Below are positions 35,956 to 43,587 of a stretch of DNA of 51,718 nucleotides, piece after piece. The translations under genes and the position numbers were made by a program. The stretch is from assembly GCF_001591345.1 (NCBI RefSeq), contig NZ_BCUS01000039.1, positions 1 to 51,718 on the forward strand, read 5' to 3'. The notes beneath the pieces were generated by a model. That model saw nothing but the letters and a program-made list of their open reading frames with translations, did not search any database and was not told the origin of the DNA. The stretch comes from Variovorax boronicumulans NBRC 103145. GTDB taxonomy: Bacteria; Pseudomonadota; Gammaproteobacteria; Burkholderiales; Burkholderiaceae_C. The stretch's first letter is position 1; the number at the start of each line of letters is the position of its first letter.

Positions 35956-36111
35956 TGAATCCGTGGAGAAGAAATGAGGGTGCGCGCTGCGCATCCCGGG
36001 GATCGGGTCATTATCGGGGACGGCCATCGGCGTGCGCGCCGGCCTCCCCGCACCGACGCCCCTGCCGCGTCCACTTTGGCCGCATTCCCCTGAATCCAGA
36101 CAGCTCCCCCG

Positions 36112-36143
36112 CGCGTAGTCATGCGCATGCGCATGACTACGCG
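36112..36143. repeat. 32-bp perfect palindrome between mutS and a divergent small gene
   Basis: A fully self-complementary sequence with half CGCGTAGTCATGCGCA and its exact complement, centred at 36127/36128. The centre ATGCGCATGCGCAT is itself palindromic. It lies 157 bases upstream of the mutS start and 33 bases before the next plus-strand gene. It could be a cruciform-forming site, a binding site for a dimeric or tetrameric regulator, or a transcribed hairpin in the leader of either gene. Confidence 0.8.
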
Positions 36144-36175
36144 GGCGCACGCGACCTTCATCGATGGAGACCCCA

Positions 36176-36397
36176 GTGAGCTACGAGGACATCCGGAAAC
36201 GATTTCATGTGCCTGCCCGCAAGGGCGCCAGGGTGCTGGTGCACGGGCAGCCCGGCACCGTGACCACCGTGCGGGGGCTCACGCTGCGCGTGCGGCTGGA
36301 CGGGATGCGCTGGTCGCGGCCGTACCTGCCGGACGAGCTGCAATGGCTGCCGGCCCCAGCGCCCGAGCCGCACGGGCAGGGCGGCCCCGAGCACTGA
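36176..36397 (+). CDS. Small unrecognised protein, SH3/KOW-like
   Basis: 73 residues from GTG 36176, chosen because GGAG lies six bases before it; the ATG 12 bases earlier has no ribosome-binding site. The middle reads [43 protein letters not shown], which resembles a small five-stranded barrel, the GTV...LRVRLDG pattern being common in KOW/SH3-like proteins. The C-terminus is Pro-rich. Function unknown. Confidence 0.65.
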   Translation: MSYEDIRKRFHVPARKGARVLVHGQPGTVTTVRGLTLRVRLDGMRWSRPYLPDELQWLPAPAPEPHGQGGPEH

Positions 36398-36470
36398 CGC
36401 GGCCGGGCGGCCTGCACCGCCGCTCCTAAAATCCCTCGGCGCAAACCCCGCGTGAAGAACAAAGGCGCCC

Positions 36471-37100
36471 ATGGCCCCGTCGGATGAAATCAAAGGCCCT
36501 GCAGCGGACGCGCTCCCGGACACCGCCACCCTGCCCGCTGACCTCGCGGCGCTGTACCTGTGCATGTCGCCGGCCCAGCTCGCGGACCTGCGCAAGTCGA
36601 AACGGCCCGAGGGGCGACCGGGCACGGGCAACAGCGGCCCGTCCGTCATCCGGCCCGTCGAAGGCACGGGCGGCGCCAAGGACCCGGCGCTCTACCAGCT
36701 CGGCACGCTGCGCGAGTTTGCCAAGGCGAACGCCGCGCCTTCGGCCTTCGACACCGCGCTGAACACCGGCCTGCCGGGCTGGTTCGGCGCCAAGCTGCCT
36801 TTCTTCGCCGAGCGCGAACCGCGCATCAAGCGCGGCAAGCGCGTGCTCATCGGTGGCGCCTGGGACCGGGCCGACCCGCTGCGCGAGCAGCGCTTCGTCG
36901 CGCTGGCCAAGGGCCGCATCCGCTTCACGTCGCTGACGTGTGCCGAAGCCGCCGCGAGCCTGTGGGCCGACGTGGCCAGCCACCGCGCGTTCGCCGACCA
37001 GGGGCTGGCCCTGCTCGCGCGCGAGACGCAGGCCATCGAGGCCTCGCTGGCCGACACGGCCCGCCTGGCCGCGACCGCACCGACCGATGCGGCGGCCTGA
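36471..37100 (+). CDS. Unrecognised 209-residue protein
   Basis: Soluble protein without a signal peptide. Residues 20-80 (LPADLAALYLCMSPAQLADLRKSKRPEGRPGTGNSGPSVIRP) look like an excisionase-type helix-turn-helix preceding the wing-like loop; the rest (FDTALNTGLPGWFGAKLPFFAEREPRIKRGKRVLIGGAWDRADPLREQRFVALAKGRIRFTSLTCAEAAASLWAD) is mixed alpha/beta. I do not recognise a family. It is 33 bases upstream of corA in the same direction and may be co-transcribed with it. Confidence 0.7.
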   Translation: MAPSDEIKGPAADALPDTATLPADLAALYLCMSPAQLADLRKSKRPEGRPGTGNSGPSVIRPVEGTGGAKDPALYQLGTLREFAKANAAPSAFDTALNTGLPGWFGAKLPFFAEREPRIKRGKRVLIGGAWDRADPLREQRFVALAKGRIRFTSLTCAEAAASLWADVASHRAFADQGLALLARETQAIEASLADTARLAATAPTDAAA

Positions 37101-37133
37101 CCTCCCTTCAAGTTCGACGATGGAAGTGCTCCG

Positions 37134-38117
37134 ATGCTGATCAACTGCGTGGCTTATGAAAACGGCGCCAAGCTCGCCGACATTCCCGTCGAGGACATCA
37201 GCGACTACATCTCCCGCGCCGGCTGTTTCGTCTGGGTGGCGCTGAGCGACGCCACGCCCGAAGAGCTGGCCCAGATGCAGGACGAGTTCGACCTGCACCC
37301 GCTGGCCGTCGAAGACGCCCAGCACGGCCACCAGCGCCCCAAGGTGGAGGAGTACGGCGACTCGCTGTTCGTCGTGATGCACCTGGTCGAGCCTTCGGCC
37401 GAAGCCGAAGGCGAGCACAGCGTGAACGTGGGCGAGGTCAACGTGTTCGTCGGCCGCAACTACGTGCTGTCGGTGCGCAACCGCAGCCAGCAGGGCTTTC
37501 TGGGCGTGCGCGAGCGCTGCGAGCGCGAGCCCGACCTGCTGCGCAATGGCGCGGGCTTCGTGCTCTATGCGTTGATGGACGCGGTGGTCGACCGCTACTT
37601 TCCGGTGATCGACGCGCTCGAAGTGGAACTCGAATCCATCGAGCAGCAGATCTTTGCCCAGGGCGGGGCGGCGCGCGACAAGATCAAGCAGCTGTACGAC
37701 CTGAAGCGCCGCAGCCTCATCCTCAAGCGCGCGGTGGCGCCGCTGGTGGAGGCGGCGGGCAAGCTGCACGGCGGGCGCGTGCCGCAGATCTGCGTGGGCA
37801 CGCAGGAGTACTTTCGCGACGTGGGCGACCACCTGGTGCGCATCAACGGCTCGATCGACGCGGTGCGCGACACCATCGCCACGGCGGTGCAGGTGAACCT
37901 CTCGATGGTCACCATCGAGGAGAGCGAAGTGACCAAGCGGCTCGCCGCCTGGGCCAGCATCTTCGCGGTGTGCACCGCCTTCGCGGGCATCTGGGGCATG
38001 AACTTCGAGCACATGCCCGAGCTGAAATTCCGCTATGGCTATGCGATGGCGCTGGGGTTGATCGTCAGTACCTGCGGGTACCTGTACTACCGGTTCAGGC
38101 GTGTCGGCTGGCTTTGA
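37134..38117 (+). CDS. corA: Magnesium/cobalt transporter CorA
   Basis: 327-residue pentameric channel for Mg2+ (also Co2+, Ni2+). A cytoplasmic funnel domain (VEEYGDSLFVVMHLVEP, LRNGAGFVLYALMDAVVDRYFPVIDALE) precedes two C-terminal membrane helices, with the selectivity motif GMN in FAGIWGMNFEHMPEL between them, and ends in a basic tail. The 3' end is followed by the hairpin element at 38129-38236, which separates it from the convergent reductase gene. Confidence 0.96.
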   Translation: MLINCVAYENGAKLADIPVEDISDYISRAGCFVWVALSDATPEELAQMQDEFDLHPLAVEDAQHGHQRPKVEEYGDSLFVVMHLVEPSAEAEGEHSVNVGEVNVFVGRNYVLSVRNRSQQGFLGVRERCEREPDLLRNGAGFVLYALMDAVVDRYFPVIDALEVELESIEQQIFAQGGAARDKIKQLYDLKRRSLILKRAVAPLVEAAGKLHGGRVPQICVGTQEYFRDVGDHLVRINGSIDAVRDTIATAVQVNLSMVTIEESEVTKRLAAWASIFAVCTAFAGIWGMNFEHMPELKFRYGYAMALGLIVSTCGYLYYRFRRVGWL

Positions 38118-38128
38118 CATGACTTTCT

Positions 38129-38236
38129 CCCTCCCCTTCGGGGGAGGGTGGGGGTGGGGGCTCGCGGCCTCTCAACCCTCAGCGGCTTGACGAAGGCCGC
38201 TTGCCCCCATCCCAGCCTTCCCCCGGGAGGGGAAGG
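38129..38236. repeat. Compact inverted-repeat element with UUCG hairpin, between convergent genes
   Basis: Left end: CCCTCCCC-TTCG-GGGGAGGG (38129-38148), an eight-base stem closed by the very stable UUCG tetraloop. Right end: CCTTCCCC-CGGGA-GGGGAAGG (38216-38236). The flanking TGGGGGTGGGGG is echoed as the complement CCCCCATCCCA, and the centre has GCGGCCT/AGGCCGC. The whole is a nested imperfect palindrome of 108 bases. Similar elements are, to my recollection, common in Burkholderiales intergenic regions. Position and structure suggest a bidirectional transcription stop between corA and the reductase gene. Confidence 0.75.
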
Positions 38237-38250
38237 CGCAATACCAACAC

Positions 38251-39093
38251 TTACTCGTCGTGCGTGTCGTGCGTCGCCACTGCACCGCGACGCCAGTAAC
38301 CCGACGCCCGAACCCACTTCGGGTTCGCGCCGCGCTCGCCCACGAGGTGCGCGCGCAGCGCCTTCGCGATCGCCGATTCGCAACCGACCCAGGCGTGGAA
38401 GTCGCCGGCTGGCAGCGCCATCGCTTTCAGCGTGTCGACCAGCACAGGGCTCAGTCCCGGCGCGGCGCCCTGGCGGTGCACCCAGCGCAGCGTGAGCTCG
38501 GCCTGCGTCTCGAAGGGAATCTCGTCGGCCTTGCTGTCGACTTCCGCCAGCACCACCACGCGCGCACCGGCCGGCAGTTCGGCCAGGCGGCGCGAGATGG
38601 CGGGCAGGGCGGTGTCGTCGCCGATCAGCAGGTGCCAGTCGAATTCGGTCGGCACGATGAACGAGCCGCGCGGGCCGCCCACGCCGACGATGTCGCCGGG
38701 TTTGGCCTGCTCGGCCCACTGCGTGGCGGGGCCGGCGTCGTGCAGCGCGAAGTCGATCTCCAGCGTGTTGGCCTGTGCATCGTGGCGGCGCGGCGTGTAG
38801 TCGCGCATGGCGGGGCGTCCGCCCTCGGGCCACGCGGGGCCGTCGGGGCCGGCGGTCGGCAGCGTGAGCTGGCCGGTGACGACATCGGGAAAGAACAGCT
38901 TCGCGTGGTCGTCGAAGCCGGGGCTGGTGAAGCCTTCGAGCGCGTCGCCGGTCAGCGTGATGCGGATCAGGTGCGGCGTCACGCGCTGCACGGTCTTCAC
39001 CGTGAGTTGGCGAAAACGCAGTTCGTGGCGCACGCGGCGCGGCGTGCGGTCGGGCGTGTTGGAGGAGGGCGTAGCGGTTGTGAAGTCGGTCAT
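38251..39093 (-). CDS. nfeF: Siderophore-interacting protein, ferric-siderophore reductase (NfeF/YqjH/ViuB-like)
   Basis: 280 residues, FAD- and NAD(P)H-binding reductase that releases iron from siderophores in the cytoplasm. The N-terminal FAD domain has LIRITLTGDALEGF and the flavin motif MRDYTPRR; the pyridine-nucleotide side shows LLIGDDTALPAISRRLAELP and HAWVGCESAIAKALRAHLVGERG. It is 11 bases downstream of a His-rich PadR regulator, the arrangement of E. coli yqjI-yqjH, where nickel interferes with iron homeostasis. Confidence 0.92.
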   Translation of the reverse strand: MTDFTTATPSSNTPDRTPRRVRHELRFRQLTVKTVQRVTPHLIRITLTGDALEGFTSPGFDDHAKLFFPDVVTGQLTLPTAGPDGPAWPEGGRPAMRDYTPRRHDAQANTLEIDFALHDAGPATQWAEQAKPGDIVGVGGPRGSFIVPTEFDWHLLIGDDTALPAISRRLAELPAGARVVVLAEVDSKADEIPFETQAELTLRWVHRQGAAPGLSPVLVDTLKAMALPAGDFHAWVGCESAIAKALRAHLVGERGANPKWVRASGYWRRGAVATHDTHDE

Positions 39094-39104
39094 GTCAGGT
39101 TGGT

Positions 39105-39692
39105 TCAGATGCGTTCGAGCTGTTGTGCGGCGCTGTCGAGCACCGCGGCGAATTCGTGGGCTTGTTGTTCGGTGAGGGGGGCGCCGCCAAGGCGCAGGCG
39201 CATCGCGAGCTTGAGGTTCTCGATGGCGCGGGTGACTTGCGGGGGCCGTCCGGCGCGCGGGCCGGCGCCGTCCACGCCGCCCGCCATGCGGGCCATCATG
39301 GCGTCGGCCGTCTCGCGGTTGGCGGCCAGGAACTCCTGGCCGCTCGGCGTGATGCTGTAGCGCTTGCGACCGCCGACGTCGGCGGTTTCCACGCTCAGGT
39401 AACCCAGCTCTTCCAGCAGCGTGAGCGTGGGGTAGACCACGCCGGGGCTCGGCGCGTAGGTGCCGCCCAGGCGGTCCTCGATGGCCTTGATGAGCTCGTA
39501 GCCGTGCGAAGGCTTGTCGGCAATGAGCTGCAGCAGCACGAAGCGCAGCCCGCCGTGGCCGAACACCCGGCCCGCGCCGCCGCCGCGTCCGCCGCGCATC
39601 CCGCGGCCACCGCCGGCCAGGCCGTCTTCGTGCTCGCCGCGCGGGGCGTGGCGGTGGTGATGGTGGTGCGGAGCGTGGTGAAGGTGGCGCAT
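39105..39692 (-). CDS. nfeR: PadR-family regulator with His-rich N-terminus (NfeR/YqjI-like)
   Basis: 195 residues. The N-terminus MRHLHHAPHHHHHRHAPRGEHE is a likely nickel-binding segment, as in E. coli YqjI (NfeR), followed by a Gly/Arg-rich linker and the PadR winged helix (LRFVLLQLIADKPSHGYELIKAIEDRLGGTYAPSPGVVYPTLTLLEELGYLSVE, about residues 48-105). The C-terminal helix mediates dimerisation. It probably represses itself and the downstream reductase, with nickel as the derepressing ligand; the operator may be at 39721-39743. Confidence 0.9.
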   Translation of the reverse strand: MRHLHHAPHHHHHRHAPRGEHEDGLAGGGRGMRGGRGGGAGRVFGHGGLRFVLLQLIADKPSHGYELIKAIEDRLGGTYAPSPGVVYPTLTLLEELGYLSVETADVGGRKRYSITPSGQEFLAANRETADAMMARMAGGVDGAGPRAGRPPQVTRAIENLKLAMRLRLGGAPLTEQQAHEFAAVLDSAAQQLERI

Positions 39693-39720
39693 GGGGATGG
39701 CTTTCTTGAGTGGGTCGAGA

Positions 39721-39743
39721 CTATTCTAGATATATCGAAATAG
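39721..39743. promoter_or_regulatory. Candidate NfeR operator
   Basis: CTATT and AATAG arms spaced by 13 bases around the palindrome GATATATC, in an AT-rich 23-bp stretch located 28 bases before the PadR-family start codon. It fits the long AT-rich inverted repeats used by PadR proteins. Confidence 0.5.
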
Positions 39744-39810
39744 AAAGCGAAAGCCCACCCATCGGGCGACCCTGCCGGTCGCATGGGTTCTGGCTGTGGG
39801 CCCCTGTGGG

Positions 39811-42132
39811 CTACAGCGGGCGCAAAGGCGCCGCGCGCGCAATCAACCGGATCTGCTCGAAATCCAGCCGATCCAGCGCCTGGCGAAGCGTCAGCACCAT
39901 CGGCTGGCTGTGCGCCTCCGTGGCCAGCCGGTTCACCCACTCGTGCAGGTCGCTCCAGCGGCCGTCGCGGGCGAGCACTTCGAGCTCGTCCTTCTGCGCC
40001 GGCGACAGCGGCGTCAGCACCGGCAGCAGCCGGCCGCGCGCCCGGGGCCTGGCACGCGGGAGGGGCGCGGCGATGGGTTCCGACGGCGGCGGTGCAGGCG
40101 CATCCGACGAAGGCGCCGGCTCGGTCGACAGCGAGAACACCACCCGCGTCCCCGCGCCCATGCCGCTGTGAATGGCGAGCCGCCCGCCCATCCGCTGCAC
40201 GATGCGCTGCGCAATCACCAGCCCGAGCCCGCCGCCCGCCATGCTGGGCGCGTTGTCGGCCAGCAGGCGCGTCATGCGCTCGAGCGTGTCGGCGTCGATG
40301 CCCGTGCCGCTGTCGGTCACCTCGAAGTGCAGCTGCCACGCGCCGTCGCTCGGCTGCGCCTGCAAGCGCAGTCCGATGGTGCCGTTGCGCGTGAACCTGG
40401 CCGCGTTCGACAGCAGGTTCAGCACCACCTGCTGCAGCCGCTTGCCGTCCAGGCGGACCAGGGCCGGCAGCTCGCCGTCGATCGTGAGTTCGAAGCTGTT
40501 GTGCTGGCGCTGCGCGAGCGCGTGCGCGTACTGCGCGACGTTGTCGACCAGCGTGCGCAGCTGCACCGGCTGCGCCTCGACGGCCAGCGGCGCCAGCTCG
40601 CCCTTGGCGTAGTCGACCAGGTCATCGATCAGCTCCAGCTGATAGGCCGCGCTGCGCTCGATGGTGGCGAGCCGCGCGGGCGCGGGCGTGTCGCTGCCGT
40701 CCTGCATCAGCTTCAGGTTGCCCAGGATGGTGGCCACCGGCGCACGCAGGTCGTGGCTGATGTAGGCCAGCAGTTCCTTCTGTTCGCGCGTGCGCTGCTC
40801 GGCCTGGCCCAGCGCCTCGCTCAGGGCGCGTGTCTTGCGCACCACTTCTTCTTCGAGCCGCTGCTGTTCCTGGGCCTGCCACTGCAGCAGCGTCTGCTGC
40901 GCCGCGTTGCGCTGGCGCGTCTCCTGGAACGACCACGCCGTGATCGCGAACGCGCCCACCAGCATGCCCGGGAAGGCCAGCGCATAGTGGTCGAAGTCGG
41001 ACATCGAGCGCTCCGCGAACATCAGCGCCGACATGCGCATCAGCGCGCCCACGCAGATCACGAGCATCACCAGCAGCGACAGCCGCCCACCCGGCCCGGC
41101 GCGCCGCTGGTAGATGAAGGTGCAGACCGTCAGCGCGAGCACGATCAGCGGCGCGTTCACGATGCCGATGGCGGCGAAGGTCGCGTAGGGGCCGAGCAGG
41201 GTGCCCAGCAGCACGACGATTTCGACGCCGGCCAGCGCGAACAGCAGCGGGCGCCCGGGCACGCGCACCGGGCTCTGGCGGCCGCGCTCGTGAAAGTACA
41301 GCAGCAGGCACAGCGCCGTGGCCGCCACCATCACGCTGTGCCCGCGGTAGCTCCAGACGGTGCTGTCGGGCCACAGCGCGATGCGCGCGTAGCCCCGGTA
41401 GGTGGCCTCGTACAGCGCCAGCAGCGCAAAGCTCCCCGCCTGGAAGGCCAGCATCGGCGCGCGCGAAATCCACCACAGCGCCGCCGAATACACCGCGAAG
41501 GCCAGCAGCCCGCCGATCAGCAGGCCGCTGAGCAGCGCATGGTTGCGTTCGATGTGATGCCACGCCTCGTCGGTGTGCAGCTCCAGCACGAGCTTGATCT
41601 GGCCCGTGCTCATGACGCGCACCAGCACCTGTACCGACTCGCCCGGCTGCAGGTCGATCTGCAGCTGCGGAATGCGGTCGTAGCGATGCGTGGCGTCCAT
41701 CGGGTCGGACACGCCGACCTGCGCGTGCGTCCATGCGGGCTGCCCGTCGCGCGTGCGCAGCAGATGAAAGTCGACATGCCGCAGCCACGTCACATTGAGC
41801 CCGAACCGCGCTGTGCGCACCTCCTGCGCATCGTTGACCAGCGACAGGCGCAGCCACACCGCCGAGGTCGAGAACCCGCGCATCAGCTGGTCGGGCGTGG
41901 CGGGCACGAACCCGTTCGCACCGCCGCTGGGCAAGGCGAGCACCTCGCGCGCCGACAGGCGGGCCGTGGGGTCTTCCAGCACCTCGACGGTCTGTTCGAC
42001 GGAGACATTGCCCCGGTTCAGCGTGCTGAACCTGACGGCCTCCGCCGCGCTGGCCGCGACGCCCCACAACCACAAGGCCAGGCCGAGCAGCAAGCCGCTT
42101 GCCCACCAGGGGCGTGTGCGCACCGGATGCAT
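39811..42132 (-). CDS. 7TMR-DISM sensor histidine kinase (HisKA type)
   Basis: 773 residues: signal peptide ending near AASA, a DISMED2-type extracellular domain (about 40-185), seven membrane helices (about 200-400), a coiled coil (405-450), HisKA with phospho-acceptor His460 in LLAYISHDLRAPVATIL, and HATPase with NLLSNAARF, DSGTGID and GGGLGLVIAQRIVQRMGG. After the kinase core there is a Pro/Ala linker (about 690-715) and a short helical domain of unknown role. It begins six bases after the stop of its response regulator gene, forming an operon. Confidence 0.93.
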   Translation of the reverse strand: MHPVRTRPWWASGLLLGLALWLWGVAASAAEAVRFSTLNRGNVSVEQTVEVLEDPTARLSAREVLALPSGGANGFVPATPDQLMRGFSTSAVWLRLSLVNDAQEVRTARFGLNVTWLRHVDFHLLRTRDGQPAWTHAQVGVSDPMDATHRYDRIPQLQIDLQPGESVQVLVRVMSTGQIKLVLELHTDEAWHHIERNHALLSGLLIGGLLAFAVYSAALWWISRAPMLAFQAGSFALLALYEATYRGYARIALWPDSTVWSYRGHSVMVAATALCLLLYFHERGRQSPVRVPGRPLLFALAGVEIVVLLGTLLGPYATFAAIGIVNAPLIVLALTVCTFIYQRRAGPGGRLSLLVMLVICVGALMRMSALMFAERSMSDFDHYALAFPGMLVGAFAITAWSFQETRQRNAAQQTLLQWQAQEQQRLEEEVVRKTRALSEALGQAEQRTREQKELLAYISHDLRAPVATILGNLKLMQDGSDTPAPARLATIERSAAYQLELIDDLVDYAKGELAPLAVEAQPVQLRTLVDNVAQYAHALAQRQHNSFELTIDGELPALVRLDGKRLQQVVLNLLSNAARFTRNGTIGLRLQAQPSDGAWQLHFEVTDSGTGIDADTLERMTRLLADNAPSMAGGGLGLVIAQRIVQRMGGRLAIHSGMGAGTRVVFSLSTEPAPSSDAPAPPPSEPIAAPLPRARPRARGRLLPVLTPLSPAQKDELEVLARDGRWSDLHEWVNRLATEAHSQPMVLTLRQALDRLDFEQIRLIARAAPLRPL

Positions 42133-42138
42133 CGCGCG

Positions 42139-42966
42139 TCAGGTGCCGGAACGTTCGACACCGGCCTGGCGACAGGCCGAGGGCGTGCAGTCGAAGTACT
42201 CGCGAAACGCCGTCGCGAAATTCGCGGCGCTCGAGAACCCCACCGCCGCGGCGATCTCTTCGATGCGCATGGCCGATTCGAGCAGCAGGCGCTGCGCCTC
42301 GTGCAGCCGCGCTTCGCGCACGAACTCGAACACCGTGCGATTCGTCAGCTCCTTGAACACGCGCGACAGGCGCTTTTCGTGCGTGCCCACACGCGCCGCC
42401 AGATCGCGCAGCGGCAGCACGCGGCTCAGGTCGGCCAGGATGAGTCGCTCCGCTGCCTGCATGAGCGCGCGATCCATGCCCGAGCCCGGCGCGCCGCCGT
42501 CGTTTGCGGCGGGGCTGTCGGGCGGGGGCGCCGACTGCGGGGCAGGGGCGGTGCGCGCCCTGCGGGATTCCGCCAGCGCCAGGTGAATCTCGACGCGGGC
42601 CATCACCTCGGCCGGGTCGAAGGGCTTCACGATGTAGTCGACCGCGCCGGCGCGCAGGCCCGTCAGGCGCTCTTCCAGGCTGGCCGACGAGGTCACGAAG
42701 ATCACCGGAATGTCCGCCGTGGCCGGGTCGGCCTTCAGCAGGCGGCAGGCGGCAAACCCGTCGGTGCCGCCCAGGCGCACGTCCAGCAGCACCAGGTCCA
42801 TCTGCAGCGTCGTCGCGCGCCGGTAGCCCTCCATCGCGTCGAAGGCGAGCGTGATGCGGTAGCCGGTGCCCCGCAGCGTTTCCAGCAAGAGCTTGAGTTC
42901 GTCAACGTTGTCGTCGACAACCAGCAGATGAGCTCTCCGGGGCTCCGGAGGTGACCAATAGGACAT
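42139..42966 (-). CDS. Response regulator with AraC-type DNA-binding domain
   Basis: About 275 residues: receiver domain with DD (18-19), phospho-acceptor Asp62 (LVLLDVRLGGTDG) and the switch Lys in DYIVKPFDP; a Pro-rich linker; and a C-terminal AraC/XylS helix-turn-helix (LPLRDLAARVGTHEKRLSRVFKELTNRTVFEFVREARLHEAQRLLLESAMRIEEIAAAVGFSSAANFATAFREYFDCTPSACR). Start ATG 42966; a GTG at 42987 is possible. It is the first gene of the pair with the kinase and divergent from the adhesin gene, so the adhesin operon is a natural target (inference). Confidence 0.9.
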   Translation of the reverse strand: MSYWSPPEPRRAHLLVVDDNVDELKLLLETLRGTGYRITLAFDAMEGYRRATTLQMDLVLLDVRLGGTDGFAACRLLKADPATADIPVIFVTSSASLEERLTGLRAGAVDYIVKPFDPAEVMARVEIHLALAESRRARTAPAPQSAPPPDSPAANDGGAPGSGMDRALMQAAERLILADLSRVLPLRDLAARVGTHEKRLSRVFKELTNRTVFEFVREARLHEAQRLLLESAMRIEEIAAAVGFSSAANFATAFREYFDCTPSACRQAGVERSGT

Positions 42967-43012
42967 GGAAAGAGGGGGCGCCGGCACTGCGTTGGAACGC
43001 CCTGTGACCGAA

Positions 43013-43048
43013 ACAATGTAACCAAGAAATTAATTTGGTAATCATTGT
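43013..43048. promoter_or_regulatory. 36-bp imperfect palindrome upstream of the AraC-type regulator
   Basis: ACAATG ... CATTGT as outer arms, ACCAA ... TTGGT as inner arms, and the self-complementary AAATTAATTT at the centre. It is an AT-rich island 47 bases before the regulator start. It could be an autoregulatory site or a binding site for a nucleoid protein that also affects the divergent adhesin promoter. Confidence 0.5.
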
Positions 43049-43587
43049 CACAAGAAATGCAAATTCATCCAATGACCGGTCTTCATTCCTGATCGATCCG
43101 CCCGCCATTGCCGCTCGAGGCCTTAAAAAAGGTGCCGCGGCGAGGGGGGCTGTCAGAGGGAAAACGGGGTGCTGGACAGGGCTCGTTCGGTATTGCAGGA
43201 AATAGCCGGGCCGATTCCGTCCATCAAAAGAATTGGACGCTCCGGCAAAAGCCTGTAAGCCAAAAGACCGCCAGCGCCCGCTTTCCCAGCTTGCGAATTG
43301 CTGATTTTCTTTCGCCAATCGTGTGAAGTATTCGACATTCACACACGTTTGTGAACAGTTGTACGCCACGGCAAACGCCACGGCCTCTCCGGCAAAAGCC
43401 CGGACACCCCCCCGAACCAAGAATCCCGCCCCATGCAAGCGCAAGCCTGCGTGACCCGCACACCGGGTCGCGCCGGCGAGTCCTCGAGAGCCACCCGCGG
43501 CCTTCGAGATTTCCCAACGTGCGACCCGGGCTGTTCGCTGAAAGCGAGGGCTCGCCCGAGGTCCGGAGTCAAGGAGAAAGACCAATC
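43049..43587 (+). other. 539-bp leader and promoter region of the adhesin gene
   Basis: No protein gene is supported here: frames open through it lack ribosome-binding sites and family features. Structure seen: CCTTAAAAAAGG-like stretch near 43120, GTGTGAA (43321-43327) complementary to TTCACAC (43338-43344), and TTCACA (43338-43343) complementary to TGTGAA (43350-43355), so three half-sites of one motif lie within 35 bases. The adhesin start is preceded by AAGGAG at 43571-43576. A long untranslated leader, several regulator sites, or both, are likely. Confidence 0.45.

Noticed and set aside
36121..36429. Plus-strand frame beginning inside the 32-bp palindrome
   Set aside because: It lacks a ribosome-binding site and overlaps the better-supported small gene at 36176 in another frame.
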